64,000 nt of DNA. Source: Rubripirellula reticaptiva (GTDB taxonomy: Bacteria > Planctomycetota > Planctomycetia > Pirellulales > Pirellulaceae). Below the pieces are notes generated by a model. It did not search any database, had not been told where the DNA came from, and saw nothing but the letters and a program-made list of their open reading frames with translations. Of this stretch, positions 1 through 7,628 are shown piece after piece. A program made the translations under genes and the position numbers. Position 1 is the first letter of the stretch; each line of letters opens with the position of its first letter. The stretch lies in contig NZ_SJPX01000004.1 of assembly GCF_007860175.1 (NCBI RefSeq), positions 1,060,873 through 1,124,872 on the forward strand, in the 5' to 3' direction.

Positions 1-1602
1 TATCAAGCGATCGGCTACTCGATCGCGCTGTTGATCGCGTTCATTCTGTTTCGTGGTTTGTCCAGCGTCATCATCGTTGCGTTGGCTCCGACGATGGGCG
101 TATTCTGGACTCTTGGCCTGTTGCACTTCATCGGGCTCGACGACAACCCGTTCAACAGCGTCATTGTGCCGGTGTTGTTGTGCATGGTCGGATTCACCGA
201 TGGCGTTCACATGATGGTGCAAATTCGTCGCCACCGTGCCGAAGGAATGTCGGCCGGCGATGCAGCCAAGCTTTCCATTCGCGAAGTCGGCTTAGCGTGC
301 TGGTTGACCTCGCTGACCACCGCGATTGGTTTCGGTTCGTTGGCACTGGCCCATCACGAAACCGTTCGCGAGTTCGGGTATTGCTGTGTGATCGGCGTGT
401 TGATGACGTTCGTGTCCGTGATCACCGTGATTCCGCTTGCCTGTGCAACGCCGCTCGGGCGGCGAGTGCATTCGGGCTATGGTAAGAATTTGATCGACCG
501 CAATCTCAGCCGCATTTCAGTGATCATCGACTTCGTGCTGGCTCGGTCACGCAGCGTCAGCATGATCGCAATTGCAACGACCGCGATACTTAGTTTGGTC
601 ACGTTACAGCTTCGTCCCGACGAACGTTTGACCAGCAATCTGTCGGCCGGCAGCGAAGCGACTCGGGCCCTCGCCCAGATCGACCGCGACTTTGGCGGCA
701 TGGAGACCGCCGAAGTTAGCATTGCCTGGGGGAAATCAGTTTCCGCCGGCGATCCGGAAATCGGCCAAGTCGCCGATGAAGTCAACGAAGTTCTGCGAGG
801 TGAACCGCTGATCGGAAACCCATTGTCGATTGTCAACTTGATCGCCGCACTGCCTGGCGAAGGCAAAACGTCGGCTCGCATGTCGATGCTTGAACTATTG
901 CCGCCGCCGCTCAAGCAGGCGTACTATCGCCCCGTCGACAATCAGGCCACGGTTCGGTTTCGATTGCAAGACTTAGGCATCGCTGCGTACGGAGAAGTCT
1001 TCGAAAGGATCGAAGTTCAGTTAGCCGAGATTCAAAGTCGCCATCCTAAATTAGAGATCACCCTTGACGGCGGTGCGGTTTGGCGGTGGAAGAATCTGTA
1101 TCAAATCGTCGTCGACTTAGCGCTCAGTTTGGGCACAGCAAGCTTGATCATTTTTGGCGTCTTGTCGGTCGTTTATCGCTCGCTGCGACTGGGGCTGATT
1201 TCGATGGTGCCAAATCTTTTTCCGCTAGCCATGACGGGCAGCCTGTTGTGGCTGGTCGGTATGAATTTGGAAATTGTCAGCGTCTGTGCCTTCACAGTTT
1301 GCTTGGGCATTGCAGTCGACGACACGATCCATTTTCTGACTCGGTATCAAGAGGAAACGTCATCCGGCGAAGACGAAGCCGCCGCCATTCGCCGCGCCTT
1401 CATCGGCGTTGGCACGGCGCTGGTGATGACGACGATCGTATTGATCGTTGGTTTTGCGACCGCACTGATCAGTGATGCGCGGGACCACCGCATCTTTGCC
1501 GCGATGGGTATCCTAACGATCGGCAGCGCACTGTTCGCCGACCTCGTCTTTTTGCCAGCCATGCTGGTGCGATTCGCGAAACCCAAAAGTAACAACGAAT
1601 GA
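1..1602 (+). CDS. RND/MMPL-family exporter, 3' part
   Basis: Open at the left edge; the reading frame runs without a stop from base 1, so the true start lies outside the window. The product is a proton-driven RND-superfamily permease of the COG1033/MMPL type, expected in the inner membrane exporting lipids or hydrophobic compounds. Visible are a hydrophobic block in the first ~60 residues, a second block around residues 80-135 (GLACWLTSLTTAIGFGSLAL), a long periplasmic-type loop (~200-350), and a carboxy-terminal membrane half with the family signature GIAVDDTIHFLTRY and TTIVLIVGFATAL. The acidic pair in VDDTIHF is the usual proton-relay position. The stop overlaps the start of tsaE by four bases, implying translational coupling. 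Substrate cannot be read from sequence. Confidence 0.9.
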   Translation, partial: YQAIGYSIALLIAFILFRGLSSVIIVALAPTMGVFWTLGLLHFIGLDDNPFNSVIVPVLLCMVGFTDGVHMMVQIRRHRAEGMSAGDAAKLSIREVGLACWLTSLTTAIGFGSLALAHHETVREFGYCCVIGVLMTFVSVITVIPLACATPLGRRVHSGYGKNLIDRNLSRISVIIDFVLARSRSVSMIAIATTAILSLVTLQLRPDERLTSNLSAGSEATRALAQIDRDFGGMETAEVSIAWGKSVSAGDPEIGQVADEVNEVLRGEPLIGNPLSIVNLIAALPGEGKTSARMSMLELLPPPLKQAYYRPVDNQATVRFRLQDLGIAAYGEVFERIEVQLAEIQSRHPKLEITLDGGAVWRWKNLYQIVVDLALSLGTASLIIFGVLSVVYRSLRLGLISMVPNLFPLAMTGSLLWLVGMNLEIVSVCAFTVCLGIAVDDTIHFLTRYQEETSSGEDEAAAIRRAFIGVGTALVMTTIVLIVGFATALISDARDHRIFAAMGILTIGSALFADLVFLPAMLVRFAKPKSNNE

Positions 1603-2084
1603 TCGAATTCCAAATCGCAAGTCTCGAGGAACTGCAAACCTTCGCCAATCGGTTGGCGGCTATTTTACCGACCAACGTCACGATCGGTTTGGTCGGCACG
1701 TTAGGCGCCGGCAAAACATCGCTGACCCAGGCCATCGCCCGAGCGATCGGAATCGACTCGGCCGACGTCACCAGCCCCACCTTCACATTGCTGCAGTCGC
1801 ATCAAGGCACCCGAGCCGCAGACAGCCAGCCAATCAAACTGCACCATCTAGACGCCTACCGAGTCACCGACGACGACGAGTTCATCGAACTGGGCGTGGA
1901 AGAACTCTTCGACGAAGACAACGCCTGGACCGTCGTCGAATGGGCCGACCGAGTAAGAACCTGCCTGCCAGACGAAACGTTATGGTTGAAGTTGACCCTA
2001 ACTTCCGACTCGGAAACCCGAAAAATCGCGGCGTGGACCGACGATGCCGGGCTCACCGCAATGATCGGGTCAATGAACCGTTAG
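1599..2084 (+). CDS. tsaE: tRNA threonylcarbamoyladenosine biosynthesis ATPase TsaE
   Basis: Cytoplasmic P-loop ATPase that works with TsaB and TsaD to install the t6A37 modification on ANN-decoding tRNAs. The 161-residue length fits the family. The Walker A site is GTLGAGKTSLTQ (residues ~32-43), followed by the characteristic SPTFTLLQSH segment, the HHLDAYR segment and the TVVEWADRV motif near residue 110. The ATG overlaps the stop of the exporter (ATGA at 1599-1602). No tsaB or tsaD is next to it. The next gene starts 78 bases downstream. Assignment is secure from motifs alone. Confidence 0.95.
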   Translation: MIEFQIASLEELQTFANRLAAILPTNVTIGLVGTLGAGKTSLTQAIARAIGIDSADVTSPTFTLLQSHQGTRAADSQPIKLHHLDAYRVTDDDEFIELGVEELFDEDNAWTVVEWADRVRTCLPDETLWLKLTLTSDSETRKIAAWTDDAGLTAMIGSMNR

Positions 2085-2162
2085 CGGGGTTGGGGTCAGG
2101 AATGGACGCGGGATGGCCGGTGTCCCCGCGACTGTTGTGGATTCTTGGATTAAACTTCTCGG

Positions 2163-2399
2163 ATGAATAAACGACTCACAAAAATTAGCAAGTATTTGGC
2201 GTTCATTTTGCGTCATGAACCTCAATCGATTGGATTGAAACTGGATGCCGAAGGCTATTTGAACGTTGACGAATTGGTGGGGAAGTCCAACGCCACCGGA
2301 AAATCGATCACTCGCGAACAGGTTCAACAGGTCGTTGCCGGCCATGAGCCGCCGATTTTTGCGCTCAGCGAAGACGGTTCCCGCATCCGTGCTGTTTGA
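2163..2399 (+). pseudogene. RNA 2'-phosphotransferase KptA/Tpt1, amino-terminal lobe only
   Basis: The 78 residues match the amino-terminal winged-helix lobe of KptA/Tpt1, the enzyme that moves a 2'-phosphate from RNA to NAD+. Recognisable are KRLTKISKYLAFILRHEP (the LRH holds the first Arg-His of the catalytic Arg-His-Arg-Arg set), IGLKLDAEGYLNVDEL, the SITREQVQQVV helix and FALSEDGSRIRA. Normal proteins are about 180 residues and continue with NQGHS and the NAD+-binding ADP-ribosyltransferase lobe. Here a TGA follows RIRAV and the next gene begins 21 bases later, so the catalytic lobe is missing. I did not find it in another frame nearby. Most likely a deletion-truncated pseudogene; a free-standing RNA-binding domain is the alternative. 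Confidence 0.75.
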
Positions 2400-2420
2400 T
2401 CGACAAGGTGTATCAAGACG

Positions 2421-3035
2421 ATGCCTCTGCGACCCATCAAAGTTCCCGACTCCATCAAACAACTGGCCTATTTCGATGGGGCCGAGGAGCTGATTGATTC
2501 AGCGAACGAAGCGATCGAAGCGTTCATGCTGGAAGACGAGGACGTGATTGAAAACTTCGTCAACTGTGACTTCCACTTGTTCGATCAAGTTCTGACATGG
2601 ATCCTTGACGAGCATTTGCTGACCGGCAATCGTTTCCTTGAATTCGGATCCGGTTTTGGTGTCGGGTCGATGTTGGCGTCGATGCGTGGCATGGAATCGG
2701 TGGGGATCGAGATCGAGCCGCGATTGGTCGAGCACTCGACTCGCGTGATCGAAGAACTCGGCAGCGATGCAAAGATCTACTGCGGCAGCTTTATCCCCCG
2801 AGGCATCGAAGGTTTGCCGGATCTGGCCAGCGACGTGGACCATGTCGATGGTGAAGAGGGCGACGTGTACGACGAGATCGGAATGGAAGTTGACGACTTC
2901 GACCTGATCTTCGCATTCCCTTGGCCCGGCGAGCACAGCTTTTTTGAAGCCATCTTCGAGGCCAGCGCCGCCAAAGGAGCACTGCTGCTGACGTATCGCG
3001 GCAGAGAAGGAATGCACCTGCTGCGCAACGAGTAG
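2421..3035 (+). CDS. class I SAM-dependent methyltransferase-like protein
   Basis: 204-residue soluble protein. A glycine-rich SAM-binding motif I is visible as FLEFGSGFGVGSML (~residues 73-86), followed by an acidic motif II region VGIEIEPRLVEHS and a motif-IV-like segment DLIFAFPWPGE near residue 167. The opening ~60 residues are acidic helices (DSANEAIEAFMLEDEDVIENF). There is an acidic insertion around residues 140-160. The substrate is unknown; DLIFAFPWPGE resembles, but is not, the NPPY-type motif of N-methyltransferases. It follows the truncated kptA fragment by 21 bases and may share its transcript. Function beyond the fold is not supported. Confidence 0.75.
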   Translation: MPLRPIKVPDSIKQLAYFDGAEELIDSANEAIEAFMLEDEDVIENFVNCDFHLFDQVLTWILDEHLLTGNRFLEFGSGFGVGSMLASMRGMESVGIEIEPRLVEHSTRVIEELGSDAKIYCGSFIPRGIEGLPDLASDVDHVDGEEGDVYDEIGMEVDDFDLIFAFPWPGEHSFFEAIFEASAAKGALLLTYRGREGMHLLRNE

Positions 3036-3284
3036 CCGGGCACATGCGGTCGGGAACCCTAGCGGCAATGCCAAGCAATTGATTCGGTTTTGCAATGGAT
3101 ATCGCTGGGGATATCGCTGGCGTACGGTCGGTTGGTCGCGTGCCTTGGTAAGGCTGTCTCGTTATTGAGTTTCGCAAAAAGCGAGAAAGAAAATGTGACC
3201 AGGTAACACAACGGTAACATTGGCTTCCTATTCTGGCCTCGTGATGTTCACAGCTTTTTAAGCCACAAGCACAGGAAGACTCAG

Positions 3285-4736
3285 ATGCGTAAAACACAGT
3301 GTAGCCGAGGTCGATGGTCATTCCTGACCGCGGTCGCCTTCATGATCTTTGTCGGTTTCGCCTCGCCGGCGCCGGCTGCGACGGCAACGGAGATGCTCGA
3401 AAAGGGGATCTATACCGAAGAAACGGTCGGCGATTTAGAGGCAGCGATCCAGGTATACGAGAAAGTCGTTGGGCAGGGGAAGGATTCCATCAAAGCCGCC
3501 GCCGAGGCTCAATTTCGAATCGGCGTCTGTTTCGAAAAGCAAGGGAAAGCTGACTTGGCCGCCAAAGCATTTCAGGCCGTCATCGACAACTTTCCGACCG
3601 CGACTGAGTTTGTTAGCCAGGCAAAGAGTCGATTGCCAGGAGACCCCGAGCTGTTGGCGGTGCCATGGGGCGACGGAGATGAAACTCAGTACGAGTTGAA
3701 GTTGCAAAACGGAATGGGAATCGGCACGCAGATTTGGCGAGTGGCGAAGAGTCAATTGAATGGAAATCCGGTTTGGGAATGCAATACTTGGCAAGTCATT
3801 TCCATCAATGGTCAAAAGCACATCAGTCAAGTGTTCGCCGATCCAAAAACGTTTGCGCCAATCGAGAGCACTTGGTCACACACGTTGCTAGGCAAAGCAA
3901 AAGCCGACTACGGCAAAGGCGAAGTGACGATCCGAATGGCCGGCAAGGATGAACCGACAACGTTGAAAATCGACGGTACGAATTTTGACAACGAGCAAGG
4001 CTCGGAAGTGTTTCGCCGACTTCCTTTGTCCGTCGGATACAAGACCAGCATGAGCGTCGTCTCATCGTTAGGATCAGCGAAGGTATCGCTCGGAATTGAA
4101 GTCACCAAACTCGAAACGATTGAAGTTCCGGCGGGCAAGTTCGAGTGTTTTCGAATGCAAATCGACATTGGGCAAACCTTCTGGATCTCCAACGACGCCC
4201 ATCGCTATATCGTGCGTTTCGAAGCGGGCGGTGCTTCGGGAGATCTGATACGTGCCTCCAAACTGGATAAAGGCGAAGCCACCAAGCTGGACTTCGAGGG
4301 TGTCACGGCTGTTGTGCCGGCCGGATGGTTTTCTTACTCGCCGTCGAATTCCGGCGCAAGCAAAACGAAAAAGATGTACCTGATCGATCCCGAGTGCGTA
4401 GGTGACACTCGCATCGAAGTCGGCCCCTTGTCGTCGATCAAGTCCAAGCACGACTCGCCCAGTGCGTGGATGCAAAACGCGTTAGATGAATACAAAGAAC
4501 ACATGCAGGGATTTACGATCGGTAAAGATGGCATCCGGACGATGAAAATCGGCGACCTTGATGCTGCGGTTGCCGAGATTGAGTTTGTTGATGGCAAGCG
4601 CAAGATGAAAGGCCGGCGGATCTGTGTGTTTGGCGAGTCGACCGCGGCCAACATCGGCTACATGGCCGAAACGGACAAATTCCAAAGTCTGGCAAAGCCG
4701 TTTCAAACCATTGTCGACAGTATGAAGGTGAAGTAG
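3285..4736 (+). CDS. exported TPR-containing protein upstream of two-component system
   Basis: 483 residues with a signal peptide (basic start, hydrophobic FLTAVAFMIFVGFASP, cleavage near APAA-TA at ~residue 32). Residues ~35-115 form two or three TPR-like helices of the YbgF/tol-pal type (AAEAQFRIGVCFEKQGKADLA; AAKAFQAVIDNFP). The remaining ~360 residues are beta-rich, with no catalytic motif that I recognise. The ATG is preceded by AGGAAG at 3273-3278. The stop lies ten bases before the histidine kinase start, so all three genes probably form one operon, and this protein could be a periplasmic accessory to the sensor. That role is inference. Confidence 0.75.
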   Translation: MRKTQCSRGRWSFLTAVAFMIFVGFASPAPAATATEMLEKGIYTEETVGDLEAAIQVYEKVVGQGKDSIKAAAEAQFRIGVCFEKQGKADLAAKAFQAVIDNFPTATEFVSQAKSRLPGDPELLAVPWGDGDETQYELKLQNGMGIGTQIWRVAKSQLNGNPVWECNTWQVISINGQKHISQVFADPKTFAPIESTWSHTLLGKAKADYGKGEVTIRMAGKDEPTTLKIDGTNFDNEQGSEVFRRLPLSVGYKTSMSVVSSLGSAKVSLGIEVTKLETIEVPAGKFECFRMQIDIGQTFWISNDAHRYIVRFEAGGASGDLIRASKLDKGEATKLDFEGVTAVVPAGWFSYSPSNSGASKTKKMYLIDPECVGDTRIEVGPLSSIKSKHDSPSAWMQNALDEYKEHMQGFTIGKDGIRTMKIGDLDAAVAEIEFVDGKRKMKGRRICVFGESTAANIGYMAETDKFQSLAKPFQTIVDSMKVK

Positions 4737-4746
4737 GACAGCCCGA

Positions 4747-6678
4747 ATGCCCAAAAGTGAACGCCTCGCGTGGCCGATCCTGTTGCTGCTGATGACGGTA
4801 CTCGTGCCGTCAGCGGGAGTCGTTTGGATGATGCGCGAGGCGGTTCGCAACGAACGGCTGGCGTCCAATCAACGATTGCGTGAGGCGTACCAGATTCAAC
4901 TGGAGGCTGCCGGCCAGGCCGTGCGAGAGCGTTGGTCAAGTCATGCGTCGGCAAGTCAGGCACTATCGCAAAATAATGATGCCAGATCGCCTGCCCGGTT
5001 GTTTGCCGACCTCGTCTCGCGTGGCGGCTTGGACAGTGTGTTAATCACCGATGGCCAGGGAGATATCCTCTACCCCGACCCGCCACGTTCGCTTCGACGA
5101 CGCACCGAATCAATCGATCCGCTTTGGCTGCAAGCCGAGAAACTCGAGTTCACCGATCGGCTGTTCGCCGAAGCTGCCCAGGCCTACACCGAACTGGCCG
5201 CGCGTAGCGACGACGCGGTGGTCAGCGCGCGAGCGCGACAAGCCCAGGTACGGTGCCTGATAGCGGCCAATGATAACGCGGCAGCAATCGAAGTCTTGCA
5301 GTCGCAGCGAACCTATTCGGCGCTTTACGACGCTGATGGCCGATCGTTGGCCGCCGCAGCCGAACTGCGTTTGCTAGAAATCATGCCGCCTCAAACGGCG
5401 GCTTGGGTCGAGGTGCGCGAATCGTTGCATCAGCGATTGGGAAACTACGACGACGTTACGATGACTTCGGCGCAGCGGCGCTTTTTGATGAACCAGTTGC
5501 CGCAGTTCACCGATCAACCCATCGATTGGCCGATGCAGGACGCCGAAGTCTTGGCAGCGCAGGCTGCCGCGACTAAGGGGATCACTCAAGCCGATGCGAG
5601 TTTGCAACCAACCAGTTTGCCTGGACTGTGGGCTCGAGCCTCGTCCGACGATCGGTTGATCGAACTGTACCGAACCGCGACACTGCGCAAAACACTGTTG
5701 CAATTGACCGACGGATCGTTGCTGCCCAGTGGTGTCGCTTTTGCAGTGACGGCGCCAACGGAAACGTCCGACCATTTGATGGACACTTCGCTGGGCGACG
5801 ACATGGGCCGATGGCGATTGGGTCTTGCGATGACCGGCGGCGACCCATTCGATGATGTTTCCAAGCAACGGCGGGCCGTTCATCTTTGGATCGGCTTGCT
5901 GGTGATTGCCGTGACTTGCGTACTGGCTTGGCTGCTGGCAACCTCGCTCAGGCAACGATTGCGGTTGGCACAACTAAAGAACGACTTAGTCGCCACCGTC
6001 TCTCACGAGCTGAAAACACCGCTCGCCTCGACTCGGTTGCTCGTTGATACGTTGCTTAGCGCCGACGAAAACGACGACAGTCAAGCCAATGCGAAACAAA
6101 CTCGCGAGTACCTGCAGTTGATCAGCCACGAGAACGCAAGGTTGACGCGATTGATCGACAACTTCCTAACGTTCTCGCGAATGGATCAAGACAAGGCGAT
6201 TCTAGATTTTCGAACCGTCGACGTAGGCGATTTGGTGAATCAAGCCGTGACGGTTTTTCGCGAGCGCAGCGGAATCGACGACGATTCATTGCAAGTCGAC
6301 GAAGTGCCCGAATTATCGGTCTCTGGCGACTTGGATTCGCTGGTCACTGCCGTGGTCAACCTGTTGGAAAACGCGTGGAAGTATAGCGAAGATCCGAGAA
6401 AAATTACGGTGACGACGGATGCAGATCAGCAGCACGTGAGACTGGCGGTGCGCGACAACGGAATTGGAATGAGTGCCCGTGAGATCGACCGAGCGTTCGA
6501 TCGCTTTTATCAAGTCGATCAACGCGTGTCGCGAACGCGCGGTGGATGCGGTCTGGGGCTCGGTATCGTCAAGGCGATCGCCCAGTCACACGGCGGCAGC
6601 GTTCGGGTCGAAAGCGAACTAGGTGTGGGTAGCCGTTTTACTGTGTGCCTGCCAAAGTTAATGACGAGGACCGAATGA
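4747..6678 (+). CDS. membrane sensor histidine kinase
   Basis: 643 residues. One transmembrane helix near residues 8-29 (WPILLLLMTVLVPSAGVVWM), a periplasmic sensor region of ~340 residues with TPR-like helices (AAQAYTELAARSDDAVVSARARQAQ), and a second membrane helix near 377-400. The cytoplasmic part has HisKA with the phospho-acceptor His at ~420 in ATVSHELKTPLAS, an N box (NLLENAWKYS), and G boxes (RDNGIGMS, GGCGLGLGIVKAI). All catalytic motifs appear intact. Its TGA overlaps the ATG of the response regulator. The TPR-like sensor region resembles the neighbouring exported TPR protein in character, so sensing by protein-protein contact is possible. The ligand is unknown. Confidence 0.92.
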   Translation: MPKSERLAWPILLLLMTVLVPSAGVVWMMREAVRNERLASNQRLREAYQIQLEAAGQAVRERWSSHASASQALSQNNDARSPARLFADLVSRGGLDSVLITDGQGDILYPDPPRSLRRRTESIDPLWLQAEKLEFTDRLFAEAAQAYTELAARSDDAVVSARARQAQVRCLIAANDNAAAIEVLQSQRTYSALYDADGRSLAAAAELRLLEIMPPQTAAWVEVRESLHQRLGNYDDVTMTSAQRRFLMNQLPQFTDQPIDWPMQDAEVLAAQAAATKGITQADASLQPTSLPGLWARASSDDRLIELYRTATLRKTLLQLTDGSLLPSGVAFAVTAPTETSDHLMDTSLGDDMGRWRLGLAMTGGDPFDDVSKQRRAVHLWIGLLVIAVTCVLAWLLATSLRQRLRLAQLKNDLVATVSHELKTPLASTRLLVDTLLSADENDDSQANAKQTREYLQLISHENARLTRLIDNFLTFSRMDQDKAILDFRTVDVGDLVNQAVTVFRERSGIDDDSLQVDEVPELSVSGDLDSLVTAVVNLLENAWKYSEDPRKITVTTDADQQHVRLAVRDNGIGMSAREIDRAFDRFYQVDQRVSRTRGGCGLGLGIVKAIAQSHGGSVRVESELGVGSRFTVCLPKLMTRTE

Positions 6679-7364
6679 CAAACTCACCACGCGTATTGAT
6701 CGTCGAGGACGACGCCACGCTGCTTCGTGGCCTGAGCGACAATTTTCGCGGCGCCGGATTCGTGGTAGAGACCGCGACTGACGGACAATCGGGACTGTCT
6801 CAGGTGCTGGCCGCACCGCCCCAGTTGCTGCTGTTGGACATCATGCTGCCACACTTGAACGGATACGATCTTTGCCGTCGCGTGCGAAAAGCAAACTTGG
6901 ACCTGCCGATCTTGATGTTGACGGCGAAGGGGCAGGAAGAGGAGATCGTACGAGGCTTGGAATTGGGCGCCGACGACTACATGACCAAACCGTTTGGCAT
7001 CCGCGAACTGCTAGCCCGAGCCCAACGTTTACTCCGCTCGCACCCAGGTCAGGCACAAGATTCGGTCACGCTTGGCGACGTCCGATTCGATCGCAGCGCT
7101 CGCAGGCTAGTGCGACAAGGTCAAACGATTGGGTTGACGGCGAAGGAATATCAGTTGCTTGAATATTTCGTCTCGCATCCCCACCGCGCTCTGACCCGCA
7201 GCAACATTCTGGATAACGTTTGGGGGCGTTCGCCGATCGTCACCACCCGAAGTGTCGACCGCTGTGTGGCCACGCTGCGAGCAAAGTTGGAAAGCGAACC
7301 GAGTCGCCCTCAGTTCATCCACACGATTCGTGACGTGGGATACCGATTTGAACCAGCCGATTGA
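6675..7364 (+). CDS. OmpR/PhoB-family response regulator
   Basis: Start set at 6675, where ATG overlaps the kinase stop (ATGA), giving 229 residues; an upstream start at 6645 would add ten residues inside the kinase gene. The receiver domain shows the acidic pair in VLIVEDDAT, phospho-acceptor Asp55 in LLLLDIMLP, the conserved Thr in MLTAKGQ and Lys in MTKPFG. Residues ~130-229 are a winged-helix DNA-binding domain (LTAKEYQLLEYF, TRSVDRCVATLRAKL, IRDVGYRF). It is the cognate partner of the preceding kinase by gene order. Target promoters cannot be inferred. Confidence 0.95.
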   Translation: MTNSPRVLIVEDDATLLRGLSDNFRGAGFVVETATDGQSGLSQVLAAPPQLLLLDIMLPHLNGYDLCRRVRKANLDLPILMLTAKGQEEEIVRGLELGADDYMTKPFGIRELLARAQRLLRSHPGQAQDSVTLGDVRFDRSARRLVRQGQTIGLTAKEYQLLEYFVSHPHRALTRSNILDNVWGRSPIVTTRSVDRCVATLRAKLESEPSRPQFIHTIRDVGYRFEPAD

Positions 7365-7491
7365 GGGCTGCCGTTTATGATTAGTTGCGCCAAATTCAGT
7401 GAAACGGTGGCCGACTTCGGCTAAACTAGACGACAGCGGTGTGCGTTTAGGGATGAGTTCGGAAGCAACTCCAGCATTGACAAACTCAAAA

Positions 7492-7513
7492 TCACCCTCC
7501 CGGAGGAGAGTGA
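7492..7513. repeat. short imperfect palindrome, REP-like
   Basis: TCACCCTCC at 7492-7500 is followed at once by CGGAGGAGAGTGA, forming an imperfect hairpin in the gap between the response regulator and the next operon. The same TCAC(C/T)CTCC...GGAG(G/A)GTGA core occurs inside tctA (14706-14808) and near 40170-40195, so this looks like a small member of a dispersed palindromic family rather than a simple terminator. No T-run follows on either strand. Confidence 0.5.
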
Positions 7514-7628
7514 TATCCGGATCTTATTTCCTTGCGATTCCTACCTAACTGCGGTCTAGCCACGCTGACGCTAGTAATACCCGGCTGTCTCGAACGGCCG
7601 CCTGCCTTTGACGCCTGAGCTCTGCGAA

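Noticed and set aside
3098..3121. GATATCGCTGGG repeated twice in tandem
   Set aside because: Two short copies only; too little to call a repeat element.
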